A stretch of DNA of 64,000 nucleotides from Hydrogenimonas sp. (GTDB taxonomy: Bacteria; Campylobacterota; Campylobacteria; Campylobacterales; Hydrogenimonadaceae), in contig WFYC01000066.1 of NCBI GenBank assembly GCA_015490295.1, forward strand, positions 62,001 through 126,000. The letters are read 5' to 3'. Below are positions 41,756 to 51,247 of this stretch, piece after piece (the first letter of the stretch is position 1; each line of letters begins with the position of its first letter). Under the pieces are notes generated by a model, which worked only from the letters and a program-made list of their open reading frames with translations, made no database searches and was not told the origin of the DNA. A program made the translations under genes and the position numbers.

Positions 41756-43831
41756 TTAAAACGCCTTTGCAACTGTAAGCATTACCGTACGGCCCTCTGC
41801 GGGAAAGTCGGTGTCATAGTTATACGGTTCTGACGGGTAGTGAATATCGGCATCGAAAATATTCTTTGCACTCAATCTGATTTTATACCCTTTTCCCCCT
41901 TCATAACCTATGGTCAAGTCCAAAGCGGAGTAAGCAGGAACTTTATCTTTTCTATAATCATAAGTAGCTCTCTTTTTTGAACTGACATAACGGGCTATCA
42001 AACCGGTTTCCCAATTTTCGGAGAGTGCCATATGGTATGTCATTTTGGCCAATCTTTTAGCTACATTGTCGAGCGGCTGATGGTTCGACTTTTTTCCGTT
42101 TAGTTGCGTAAAGTTAAAATAGAGTCTTCCTATTTTCAGTATATGTGTTTTATACTCAACAGTCACCCCCCAAATATCTGAACTTCCGCTGTTTCTGTAT
42201 TGATGGTCACTATTGAGATTGTCGATTTGATCACTATTTTTTAGATAGAATAGATTCAGTTGAACGAACTCGTCGATTCCGAATCTGTGAATATAAGCTC
42301 CCTCCCAGGCATTGACAACTTCCGGATCAAGATTGTGGTTCCCGACGCGTGCACTGTTGTTCAGCGTATAGACCTCCTGCCATGAAGGAGTACGGATAGA
42401 GCGACTGTAGATGAGCTTGTAGACATTGGAGCTGTCAAACTGATATACCGCTGAAACTCTAGGATTAAATTGGGTCGAAATATTGTTGTTTTTCTCGATA
42501 TTCAAACCGGCCTGAAAAGTCAAACTCTTAGAATACCGATAGCGATCCTGAAGAAAAACTCTCCATGTAGTACGCTCTGCATCCGGGTCGGTAAAGGGCA
42601 AAATTTCAGAATAGTCCAAAAGACCTATGCCGTCAGAACGGTCTGTAGTTATGGTAAGTTCCTTCAGTGTCTCATCTTTGGATACAAAATAACCAAAATC
42701 AAACCTGTGAGATTCAAAACCGTCGGATGTCGCATAAGTACTTTGATATATTTGCCTCTGATTTACTTCGTGTATGCCATAAAATCCATCCGGGAATGCC
42801 AAAGGTTGTTCTATAAAACCGTTTGAAGTTAGTGTAACTGGGAAAATCAACCCTTGTGGTGCAAGCATAGATGCACTCTTAAACGAACTAAGTTTAACTC
42901 CTCCCTTCACAGAAATAATCCAGTCTTTGAAACTCTTTTCATAACTTACTTGAGCATATGAGAAAGGGAATTTTGCATGGTCGGATGGTTGCGGAAGCAT
43001 TCCATTAATACCGAATGCACTTCCTCTTTCATAATATAACGTTCTAGCGTCAAGTCTAAAAGCGCCATATTGCACGCGTAATCCCATCATATAGCTGCGC
43101 ATCCATAAAGGCGCTTCCCCATCTCTTGAAAGAGGTACGTTTACAGCGCCGTAACGCCTGGTAGACAAGGCATCTTTGCCTACCGGCAAAGACTTTTCAT
43201 CCTGCTGGTAGTAAATATCGGCATAAACAGATAATTCATCTGCTTCATGCCTGAAAACCGCTCCACCCATTTTATAGTCATAACTTCCGGCTTTCACTAC
43301 AAACCTTTTTTGGTTCCCCTCCATAGGTAAATGCTCGGCATAAGTAATTACTCTTATAGAACCGGCATACGCATTGACCCCATTACTTATACCTCCGGGG
43401 CCTCGTGTAACTTCAATACGTTTTATCATCTCAATGGGCATAGAGAGCCATGCACCGTAACTGTCGAAAAAGAGATCATTTACTTCAACATCATCAACGA
43501 ATAGTTTGCTTTGACCAAATGCGAATGGATTCGAACCTCGAAAGACAAGACGTTGATTATCCATATTGTCTGTCGCGATATCTACTCCAGGTACCAACTG
43601 CAACGCTTCTTTTAGATTTGAAACACCTAACTTCTCTAGTTCTTTACCGGAGAATACTGAAATTATATATGGTTGATATGGTTCACTTATTTTGGTCTGT
43701 TCTGCAAGTTTTCCTATTTCATGTGCATCTTTACCAATACTTTTTACAAGATTTTTAACATTTAAATCACTACCATTTGCTGCCAAATAAAAAGTTGAAA
43801 TCGTTAAAAAAATATTAATAAACTGTTTCAA
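41756..43831 (-). CDS. TonB-dependent outer membrane receptor
   Basis: Plug domain (LKEALQLVPGVDIATDNMDNQRLVFRGSNPFAFGQSKLFVDDVEV, IEMIKRIEVTRGPGGISNGVNAYAGSIRVIT) and beta-barrel; TTG start behind AAGGAG. Confidence 0.93.
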   Translation of the reverse strand: MKQFINIFLTISTFYLAANGSDLNVKNLVKSIGKDAHEIGKLAEQTKISEPYQPYIISVFSGKELEKLGVSNLKEALQLVPGVDIATDNMDNQRLVFRGSNPFAFGQSKLFVDDVEVNDLFFDSYGAWLSMPIEMIKRIEVTRGPGGISNGVNAYAGSIRVITYAEHLPMEGNQKRFVVKAGSYDYKMGGAVFRHEADELSVYADIYYQQDEKSLPVGKDALSTRRYGAVNVPLSRDGEAPLWMRSYMMGLRVQYGAFRLDARTLYYERGSAFGINGMLPQPSDHAKFPFSYAQVSYEKSFKDWIISVKGGVKLSSFKSASMLAPQGLIFPVTLTSNGFIEQPLAFPDGFYGIHEVNQRQIYQSTYATSDGFESHRFDFGYFVSKDETLKELTITTDRSDGIGLLDYSEILPFTDPDAERTTWRVFLQDRYRYSKSLTFQAGLNIEKNNNISTQFNPRVSAVYQFDSSNVYKLIYSRSIRTPSWQEVYTLNNSARVGNHNLDPEVVNAWEGAYIHRFGIDEFVQLNLFYLKNSDQIDNLNSDHQYRNSGSSDIWGVTVEYKTHILKIGRLYFNFTQLNGKKSNHQPLDNVAKRLAKMTYHMALSENWETGLIARYVSSKKRATYDYRKDKVPAYSALDLTIGYEGGKGYKIRLSAKNIFDADIHYPSEPYNYDTDFPAEGRTVMLTVAKAF

Positions 43832-44408
43832 AGAAAAGCTCCTTGTTCAACTTTATTAACTCATCCGTAAACATAACGCATGGTGCACGCAATCTATTTC
43901 CATACAACTGATAAGACCCAATGGGATGATAGGGCATTTTCAAAATCAGAAGTAGTCTTAAAAAACTCTCTTCCAACGAACCATAGGAACAAACAATGCC
44001 CATATCTTTCATCTTTTTGCCTGCATTGATCTTAACCAAATCGATTATTTGTTTTGTATTTTTTATACCTCTGCAATCTTTTCTTATGAATATACGAGAT
44101 AGTTCCCCGATTGTCTCACTCTCTTCATACGGCAGTAGTTTCAGTTTTTCTCTTTCGTCTATTTTCAGTGCATTTGCAGCCGGATATCCAATTTTAGAAT
44201 GATGGACCAAGCGTACACAGGCCGCAAGTTTTTCATATTTGTCAAAAAAAGCATACTGTATGCTATACTTATCATACCTATCGCTCTCATATTTATCTGG
44301 ATAATTATTTTTGTCAAAAATCCCCTCTTCTTCACATGCTATCTGATACCTAAAACGATAAATTTCTTTTATTAATCTTTCATCTTTTGCTTCAATACAT
44401 TTGAACAT
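43815..44408 (-). CDS. LuxI/exosortase-associated/FeeM-type N-acyltransferase (GNAT-like autoinducer synthase family)
   Basis: RFRYQIACEEEGIF, YESDRYDKYSIQYAFFDKYEKLAACVRLVHHSKIGYPAANAL, IGELSRIFIRKDCRG: E-x-D-x-(Y/F)-D, cRLv and E-L-S-R motifs in family order. Start set at MFKCIEAK behind AAGGTGG. Confidence 0.7.
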   Translation of the reverse strand: MFKCIEAKDERLIKEIYRFRYQIACEEEGIFDKNNYPDKYESDRYDKYSIQYAFFDKYEKLAACVRLVHHSKIGYPAANALKIDEREKLKLLPYEESETIGELSRIFIRKDCRGIKNTKQIIDLVKINAGKKMKDMGIVCSYGSLEESFLRLLLILKMPYHPIGSYQLYGNRLRAPCVMFTDELIKLNKELFFETVY

Positions 44409-44475
44409 TTTAAACCACCTTATTGCTTTAAGAATTATTATCACAAAGATGAGCTTAAATTTACTCAAATAGTCG

Positions 44476-47400
44476 TCATTTCGGGTGTTTTATCTCTATT
44501 TTGTATAGAATCGAAAAGAGCAGAGGTACGAAATAGAGGTTCAGTACCGTCGCCCAGATGAGTCCGAATCCCAGGGTTACCGCCATCGGCTGCAGAATCA
44601 GTGCCTGTCCCGAAGCGAAAAACATGAGTGAAGAGAGCCCAAGGACCGTCGTTATCGATGTGAGCAGTATCGGTCTTAGCCTTAGCTTTGCTCTCTCCAG
44701 CAGCGAATCGAGGTCTTTACACTTTTTTATGAAATCTATCATTATGAGGCCGTCGTTGACGACAACTCCCGAGAGTCCCACGATACCTATGAGACTCGGC
44801 ATCGTCAGGTTTATACCCATGATGTAGTGGCCTATCAGAACGCCGAGTATCGAAAGCGGTATCGTCGAAAGTGTGATCAGCGGCAGAGCTATCGAATCAA
44901 ACATCCAGACGAGCGCCACGAAGATCAGAAAGATCGCTATGACCGCCGACTGTATAATCTCCCGTTTTACAGTTCGGTTCTCCTTCTCCTCCCCTTTTAT
45001 ATCTATGGAGATCCCCTCCTTTTCTAGATTCTTGAAAAGCGGAGCGAGCCTCTCCATCACCTCGGCGGATGTAACGAGACGCTTATTCAACGATGCATAG
45101 ACGGTGCTGACCCTCTCTCCGTCCACCTTGAAGATCTTCGCGAAGCTCTTCTTTCTCTCGAAATCCGCTATCTCGTAAAGCTTCACCCACTCCATGCGGC
45201 CTGGGACCTGCAGTTCGAAGCGCTTCAGCGTCTCGTAACGCTCCTTGTTCATATCTTCCATGCGGATGCGAACCAGGCCCTCGTCGTTGAACATCTTCGC
45301 ATACTCACCTTTGAGAAAAAACGGCTGCAGTGCGGCGGTCAGGGCACCTTCGGTAAATCCAAGCAGCTGCCCGTAGCTGTTCAGTCTGAGCTTCAATTCG
45401 TCTTCACCCTCTTTCGCATCGTCGCTTATGTTATGTACTCCATCTATTTTCGAGAGCTCGTCTTCCACCTTTTTGAGCGCCGAATAGACCTTTTGGGCAT
45501 CTCCGCCGAAAGATATCTCGATATCGCTCTTTACGATTCCGGCCTGCGGCACTATCACGTTCAACTCTTTAAAGAGCGGTCCGTAGCTGTCCTTTTTAAG
45601 CCTGAAAGGCTCTACGATCTTCTGAATCTGCTCAGCCACCTCCTGTGCCGAGCGCTTTCTCATCATGTCGGAGTCGTTGTATTCCGGGCTCAGGTAGGGG
45701 TTTATGTAGCGGTCGAAGAAGTTCTTCGGCACCGGCTCATGGAGATTCACGAATATATGAAACAGATTGTCCGCATGCTCCCCTTTATTGTTACTGTCTA
45801 CCTTCAGCCCGATTACTGCGGTTATCGAAGATACATCCTCTTCGGGAAGCCTCTTGAGCAGCTCCCGCTCCAGTTGTGTGACTATCTTTTCGTTTTCGAA
45901 AAGGTCGTTGTTTATATCTACCTCGCCGTTTACATATATCTGGGTGGTGTCGAAATCGGGAAAGAGCTGAAAACGGCTCTGCTTGGCAAGTATATAGGTC
46001 ATCGATCCGATAAAAAGAAGCATGAGAAAGACGGAAAGATACCTGTGTCTGACCATGGGTCGCAAAATAGCCGCGTAGATTTTATAGTTTTTCTCCCAAA
46101 AACGGCGTGTGAAGCTCGCCTCTTTTGTAGGTTTGAGTATATCTTTCGCATGCAGAGGAAGAAAATAGAACGCCTCGAACAGCGAGCTTACAAGCAGAAT
46201 GCTTATCATGACCGGAAGCACTTTTATAAACTCACCCAGCTTGCCGCTGAGCATCAGAAGCGGTAAAAACGCGAATACAGTCGTCATCGTGGCAGTAAGA
46301 ACCGCAGGAAACATCTCCACGGAACCCTTTATGGCCGCCTCTTTCGGCTCCATCCCCTCCTCAATATAGCGGTAGATGTTTTCGGCTACGACGATAGCTT
46401 CATCCACGAGCATACCCAGGGCTATCAGAGTACCAAGAAGCGTGAGCATATTGAGGCTGTAGCCGAGAATCTCGGAGGCGACCAGGCCTATCATGAAGCT
46501 TACCGGAATGCCTACCGCGACGACGAGTGCGATTCTGGCATTGACGAAAAGAAGCATCGACAAAAATACGAGGCTGAGACCGAAGATTATATTGGAGACT
46601 ACGGTATTGAGACGGTTCTTTATCCATATGGAGGTGTCGGTATAGACATTGAAGGTAAGATCCTGATAGCGTTTCGAGTAGCCCGAAAGGAGCTCCCTGA
46701 TCTGCTTTGAGAGGGCTATCGCGTTACCATCTTCGGACTTGCTGACGGAGATGGAGACATTCTTTATGCCGTTAAAGTGGGAGATCTCCGACGGATCGCT
46801 GAGTGTAAACTTCACCTCTGCGATATCTTTGAGCCTGATCGTCTTTCCGTCTATCCTTAAAAGTGTCTCACCCAGGGCCTTCGCATCTTTTTCACCGTTT
46901 ATCGTACTTACGAAAAGGTGGTTACCCCGCTCCTTGATAAAGCCTATAGGAAATATGGAGGCGATATTCGACAGAGCGCTCACGACCGAACGTTTCGTAA
47001 GTCCGTAAGCCGCAATCTTTTCGGAATTCAGAAGTATATCGAGCTCATCGTCGGCGTCGCCGTAGACGGCAATGTCGCTAAGGTCCTTGAAATAGGCCAG
47101 GTCGCCCTTTATCTCCTGCGCTACCTGAAGCAGCCTCTTTTTCGGAACATCTCCGGCCACCGCTATGATGACGAGAGGAAAACTTCTCTTTGCCACCTTG
47201 GCGATGGGCTCGTCCATATCCGAAGGGAGATCCCGCCGGATATTGGCGATGATATCTTTGACGTCGCTTAGAGCCAGGTCCGCATCGTTTCCGGGCTTTA
47301 TGTCGGCACCTATCGAGAAAGAGCCGTTTTTGATAACGGACTCTATGGTATCTATTTCGCTCAGGTTCTTCAGGCCGTCCTCTATGGAGTGCACGGCCAT

Positions 47401-47589
47401 CTTGTCGAGCAGGTCCGCACTCGCCCCCGAGTAGTGGCCAGTCACGACTATTCTGTCGAGGTTTGCGGGTGGAAATATCTCTTTGGGAATATTTATATAG
47501 GCAAAAATGGAGAGGATGAGCATAAAAACTAGAAATATATGGTTGAGTATAGGCTTCTCTATGGCAAATCTTACAAACTTCTCTATCAT
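44476..47589 (-). CDS. RND superfamily efflux permease (AcrB/HAE1-like)
   Basis: 1037 aa, LGMLVDEAIVVAENIYRYIEEG, GLSGVVVNDGLIMIDFIKK, duplicated TM/porter layout. Confidence 0.93.
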   Translation of the reverse strand: MIEKFVRFAIEKPILNHIFLVFMLILSIFAYINIPKEIFPPANLDRIVVTGHYSGASADLLDKMAVHSIEDGLKNLSEIDTIESVIKNGSFSIGADIKPGNDADLALSDVKDIIANIRRDLPSDMDEPIAKVAKRSFPLVIIAVAGDVPKKRLLQVAQEIKGDLAYFKDLSDIAVYGDADDELDILLNSEKIAAYGLTKRSVVSALSNIASIFPIGFIKERGNHLFVSTINGEKDAKALGETLLRIDGKTIRLKDIAEVKFTLSDPSEISHFNGIKNVSISVSKSEDGNAIALSKQIRELLSGYSKRYQDLTFNVYTDTSIWIKNRLNTVVSNIIFGLSLVFLSMLLFVNARIALVVAVGIPVSFMIGLVASEILGYSLNMLTLLGTLIALGMLVDEAIVVAENIYRYIEEGMEPKEAAIKGSVEMFPAVLTATMTTVFAFLPLLMLSGKLGEFIKVLPVMISILLVSSLFEAFYFLPLHAKDILKPTKEASFTRRFWEKNYKIYAAILRPMVRHRYLSVFLMLLFIGSMTYILAKQSRFQLFPDFDTTQIYVNGEVDINNDLFENEKIVTQLERELLKRLPEEDVSSITAVIGLKVDSNNKGEHADNLFHIFVNLHEPVPKNFFDRYINPYLSPEYNDSDMMRKRSAQEVAEQIQKIVEPFRLKKDSYGPLFKELNVIVPQAGIVKSDIEISFGGDAQKVYSALKKVEDELSKIDGVHNISDDAKEGEDELKLRLNSYGQLLGFTEGALTAALQPFFLKGEYAKMFNDEGLVRIRMEDMNKERYETLKRFELQVPGRMEWVKLYEIADFERKKSFAKIFKVDGERVSTVYASLNKRLVTSAEVMERLAPLFKNLEKEGISIDIKGEEKENRTVKREIIQSAVIAIFLIFVALVWMFDSIALPLITLSTIPLSILGVLIGHYIMGINLTMPSLIGIVGLSGVVVNDGLIMIDFIKKCKDLDSLLERAKLRLRPILLTSITTVLGLSSLMFFASGQALILQPMAVTLGFGLIWATVLNLYFVPLLFSILYKIEIKHPK

Positions 47590-47598
47590 CCGGTATGC

Positions 47599-47916
47599 CT
47601 AGAAGATGGTGTCGAGGATCTGGTTTTTTACCTTCAGACCCTCGACCTTGCGGCTAAGGAGTTTATGCTCTTCCAGAAGAGCTCCGTACTGGGTCTCGAG
47701 ACGGTCGATGGCACGGCTTTCGTAATAGATCGAATTTCGCAGATATATCTTCGGCATTAAAAGAAGGAGAGTTATGAAAATCGTGATGATGACGATAAAT
47801 AGAAACTGCCAATCTGCCGTGCCATCGTAAACGGTCTCACTGATACTATCGGCCAATTCAATTTTTTCTTTAATGTTCTCCTGCATAAAATTTTCAACGC
47901 CCTTCTTTTCACCCAT
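47599..47916 (-). CDS. Bitopic coiled-coil protein after rsmH; candidate FtsL
   Basis: Short N-terminus, one TM (WQFLFIVIITIFITLLLLMPKIYL), then heptad-rich coiled coil RAIDRLETQYGALLEEHKLLSRKVEGLKVKNQIL. Confidence 0.5.
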   Translation of the reverse strand: MGEKKGVENFMQENIKEKIELADSISETVYDGTADWQFLFIVIITIFITLLLLMPKIYLRNSIYYESRAIDRLETQYGALLEEHKLLSRKVEGLKVKNQILDTIF

Positions 47917-47917
47917 T

Positions 47918-48856
47918 TTAACTCTCTTGCTCTTTGAAATGGAAACATCTCAATTTCGCGCTTCTGCTTCGCGGGTTACGCTCGAGCTCCTCATCCGTCG
48001 CCGTCATAGGTTTCCTGCTCAGCATCTCGCCCAGTTCATGACTGCCCCCGCATTCGCACCTGTAGACTCCCGGAGGGCAGATGCACTTTCGGCTCCACTT
48101 CCTGAAACGCTGTTTTACGAGCCGGTCTTCCAGGGAGTGAAAAGTTATAAGCCCCACCACCGCACCGGCCGGCTGATCGGTCTCCAAAACATCGAGAAGC
48201 CTCGTTACCTCGCCGAGTTCGTCGTTGACCTCGATCCTAATAGCCTGAAAGAGTGCCGTCGCAGGATTGGTTTTGCCCTTTTTGCGCAAAACTTTTGCGA
48301 GTATATCGGCAAGTTCCACACCGCTTTCAACAGGCTTTCTGCTTCTTGCTTCCACAATCGCCCTGGCCGCTTTTTTATAGGCTCTCTCTTCGGCATAATC
48401 TCTGAATATCCTCTCGAGCTCTTCGAGCGGATAACTGTTTACGACATCATAGGCGCTCAGCTCTGTATCGGGGCCCATCCTCATGTCGAGTCTTTCGGAA
48501 AGAAAGCTGAACCCTCTCTCCTTTTTGTCAAGCTGCAGAGAAGAGACACCGAAATCGGCCAGGACTCCGCATACTCTCGACTCTTTAAGAATCTGAGGTA
48601 AAATATCGGAAAAGCGCCCTCTTCTGGCTTCGAACCTCTCACCGAACTCTTCAAGCAGCCTGCTGGAGTACTCTATCGCCTCCGGATCACGGTCTATACC
48701 TATCAGTTTTATCTGCCCGAAGCGCTTGAGAATCTCTCTGCTGTGCCCTCCGTAGCCGAGCGTGCAGTCGACAAACACTCCATTTTGGGGCATCTTTTCG
48801 AAGCAGTCGAGCACTTCATTCAAAAGTACGGGAATATGAGGTCTTTCGTTTTGCAT
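47918..48856 (-). CDS. rsmH: 16S rRNA (cytosine(1402)-N(4))-methyltransferase
   Basis: HIPVLLNEVLDCF, FVDCTLGYGGHSREIL, ADFGVSSLQLD, ITFHSLEDRLVK. Start set at MQNERPHIP; the longer ORF runs into a repeat. Confidence 0.95.
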   Translation of the reverse strand: MQNERPHIPVLLNEVLDCFEKMPQNGVFVDCTLGYGGHSREILKRFGQIKLIGIDRDPEAIEYSSRLLEEFGERFEARRGRFSDILPQILKESRVCGVLADFGVSSLQLDKKERGFSFLSERLDMRMGPDTELSAYDVVNSYPLEELERIFRDYAEERAYKKAARAIVEARSRKPVESGVELADILAKVLRKKGKTNPATALFQAIRIEVNDELGEVTRLLDVLETDQPAGAVVGLITFHSLEDRLVKQRFRKWSRKCICPPGVYRCECGGSHELGEMLSRKPMTATDEELERNPRSRSAKLRCFHFKEQES

Positions 48857-48892
48857 ATCGGCCCAAGTTTTTATCTGCATTATATCACTGAT

Positions 48893-49005
48893 GCTACGCA
48901 AATTCCAGGCAAAGCCCGCAATTTGGCAGGGCCTGGCCGGCCCTACAACCCCCTGAAGCTTCGAAATCTCAGATTTCGAGATGATTTTACGCTTTTTGCG
49001 TAAAA
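48893..49005. repeat. Copy 3 of MITE-like element
   Basis: gctacgcaaattccaggcaaagcccgcaatttggcagggcctggccggccctacaaccccctgaagcttcgaaatctcagatttcgagatgattttacgctttttgcgtaaaa; TIR TACGCAAA / TTTGCGTA. Confidence 0.92.
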
Positions 49006-49012
49006 CATTCAT

Positions 49013-49125
49013 GTTACGCAAATTCCAGGCAAAGCCTGTAATTTGGCAGGGCCTGTGCGGCCCTACAACCCCCTGAAGCTTCGAAATCTCAGATTTCGAG
49101 ATGATTTTACGCTTTTTGCGTAAAA
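49013..49125. repeat. Copy 4 of MITE-like element, tandem with copy 3 (period 120 bp)
   Basis: gttacgcaaattccaggcaaagcctgtaatttggcagggcctgtgcggccctacaac... near-identical to copy 3. Confidence 0.92.
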
Positions 49126-49129
49126 TCAG

Positions 49130-49852
49130 TCATATCATCTCGATAAGCTTTCTGGCATTTTTTACGGCGTAGCCTCCGAAGTCGTTGTTGAAGTATACGA
49201 ACATCGACTTCAGGCTATCCATAGCCGAACCGATCCTCTCGGCCCACTCGGCCAGCTCCTCTTCGCTGTAGCTTCCTCCGTATCTGCCGGTAGGGCCATG
49301 CAGACGGATATAGCCGAAGTCGGCCGTAAGCTCCATCTGCATTTCGCGCCTGCCGAAATCGTTTATGCAGAGTGCCACGTTGTAGGATTTCAGAAGGTTG
49401 TATATGTCGTCGCAGAGCCAGCTGTCGTGCCTGAACTCCATCGCAAATCTGTAGCCCGGAGGTAGAATTTTCAAAAAATCCTCCAACAATCCGCGATCCA
49501 TATGCAGCGACGGAGGAAGCTGAAACAAAACAGCGCCCAGCTTCGGTTTGAGCGGTTTTATCAGGTGCAGGTAGCGGTAGAGCTCTCCTTCGCAATCGCG
49601 CAGTTTGCGGTAGTGGGTAATGGCACGGTACGCTTTGAGCGAAAAGAGGAAATCTTCAGGCGACTTGTCGAACCAGTGTTCTGTCGTCTTCAGTCTCGGA
49701 AGATGGTAGAAGGTGCTATTCAGCTCGACCGTCGCGAACTCTCTGCAGTAAAATTCGAAAAAACGGCTTTTTGGAAGATCCTGCGGGTACAAAACAGCGC
49801 GCCAGTGCTCATAGTAAAAGCCTGAAGTCCCTACCCATACACCCTCTCTCAT
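49130..49852 (-). CDS. DUF72 domain protein
   Basis: VGTSGFYYEHWRAVLYPQDLPKSRFFEFYCREFATVELNSTFYHLP, MFVYFNNDFGGYAVKNA. Confidence 0.92.
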   Translation of the reverse strand: MREGVWVGTSGFYYEHWRAVLYPQDLPKSRFFEFYCREFATVELNSTFYHLPRLKTTEHWFDKSPEDFLFSLKAYRAITHYRKLRDCEGELYRYLHLIKPLKPKLGAVLFQLPPSLHMDRGLLEDFLKILPPGYRFAMEFRHDSWLCDDIYNLLKSYNVALCINDFGRREMQMELTADFGYIRLHGPTGRYGGSYSEEELAEWAERIGSAMDSLKSMFVYFNNDFGGYAVKNARKLIEMI

Positions 49853-51165
49853 AACGATTTCACCGCTTCGTATGCCGTCTCTATCATCATCCTTATCTCC
49901 CCGTCGCTTATCACGTAGGGAGGCATGAAGTATATAACGCTTCCAAGCGGTCGGACAAATACTCCGCGCTTTAGACAGAAGTCGAAAACCTTCAGGTTTA
50001 CCCGCTCGGAAGGAGCGTATCCTTGAAGTTCCACTGCCGCTATCATTCCGGTCCGGCGAACCTCCTTGACATTCCCCAGGCTCTCGAACGGCTTTAAAAG
50101 TTCACCCATCAGTTCCGCCTTTTCGACATTCTTCTCTATGACACTCTCTCTTTCGAAAATATCCAGCACCGCCAGAGCACAGCTGCACCCGAGCGGATTG
50201 CCGGTATAGCTGTGCGAATGCAGAAATGCTCTATACTCTAGGTAGTCGCAGTAAAAGGCGTTGTAGATCTCGTCGTGGGTCAATACGGCGGCCATCGGCA
50301 TGAAGCCGCCCGTAAGACCTTTGGAGAGGCAGATGAAATCGGGCACTATGCCGGCCTGCTCACAGGCGAACATCGTTCCGGTCCGTCCGAAACCTACGGC
50401 GATCTCGTCGGCGATCAGATGGATGTTATATCTGCTGCATATCTCCTTTGCCTTTGTTAGATAGATCGGGTGGTACATATGCATGTTTCCGGCACACTGT
50501 ACCAGCGGCTCGACAATAAAAGCAGAAACCCTTTTTGCATGAGCTCTCAAGATATCCTCCAGGGCATCCGCCGCTTCGAGCGCCGACCTTTCGCTTCTGT
50601 CTGCTGGAACGGGTGTCTGTACGGACCTGATAAGAATCGGTTCGTAAGTCTTCTTGTAGAGTTCGACATCACCGACCGAAAGAGCGCCTATAGTTTCGCC
50701 GTGGTAGCTGTTGGTGAGAGAAAGAAAGAGCGGCCGCTCCTCGCCGTTGTTAAGGTGTGCATGATAACTCATTTTAAGCGCGACTTCCACAGCACTCGAA
50801 CCGTTGTCGGCAAAAAAGAGTCTGCTTAGATTACCCGGTACGATTTCACACAACCTTTCGGCAAGCCGCACCGCCGGTTCGTGTGTAAAGCCGGCAAGCA
50901 GAACATGTTCGAGAGTTCCCGCCTGTTCGGTCAGCTTTTTCGCTATATAGTCGTTGGAGTGTCCGAAAAGATTAACCCACCAGCTGCTTATGGCGTCTAT
51001 ATACCTGTTCCCGTCGAAATCTTCCAGCCATACACCTTTTGCGGATCTTATCGGAACGAGAGGAAGAGACTCGTGGTCTTTCATCTGTGTACATGGGTGC
51101 CATATGTGGGCGAGGTCGCGCCTCATCATCTCCGAATTGTCCATTTTTTTCCTTTCGGGCTGCAC
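49849..51165 (-). CDS. bioA: Adenosylmethionine-8-amino-7-oxononanoate aminotransferase
   Basis: [66 protein letters not shown]. Confidence 0.95.
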   Translation of the reverse strand: MQPERKKMDNSEMMRRDLAHIWHPCTQMKDHESLPLVPIRSAKGVWLEDFDGNRYIDAISSWWVNLFGHSNDYIAKKLTEQAGTLEHVLLAGFTHEPAVRLAERLCEIVPGNLSRLFFADNGSSAVEVALKMSYHAHLNNGEERPLFLSLTNSYHGETIGALSVGDVELYKKTYEPILIRSVQTPVPADRSERSALEAADALEDILRAHAKRVSAFIVEPLVQCAGNMHMYHPIYLTKAKEICSRYNIHLIADEIAVGFGRTGTMFACEQAGIVPDFICLSKGLTGGFMPMAAVLTHDEIYNAFYCDYLEYRAFLHSHSYTGNPLGCSCALAVLDIFERESVIEKNVEKAELMGELLKPFESLGNVKEVRRTGMIAAVELQGYAPSERVNLKVFDFCLKRGVFVRPLGSVIYFMPPYVISDGEIRMMIETAYEAVKSL

Positions 51166-51177
51166 TTAAGTGTCAAC

Positions 51178-51200
51178 GTTTGTCAAAGTTTCTGACAAAC
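51178..51200. promoter_or_regulatory. Inverted repeat GTTTGTCA-N7-TGACAAAC in the bioA/ppiD divergent region
   Basis: Perfect 8-bp arms read directly. Confidence 0.5.
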
Positions 51201-51247
51201 TGTAAAAATATCGTATAATACCGATATTTCCGACGTTAACAGAGCGA

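Noticed and set aside
45433-46266. 277-aa plus-strand ORF opposite the RND permease
   Set aside because: Antisense to a clear RND protein; no motifs.
48857-49021. N-terminal extension of the rsmH ORF (MRNMNVLRKKRKI...)
   Set aside because: Translates the MITE-like repeat; the conserved protein begins at MQNERPHIP (48856).
48893-49125. CRISPR array from the tandem repeat
   Set aside because: Unit is ~112 bp with terminal inverted repeats, two copies, no spacers; not CRISPR-like.
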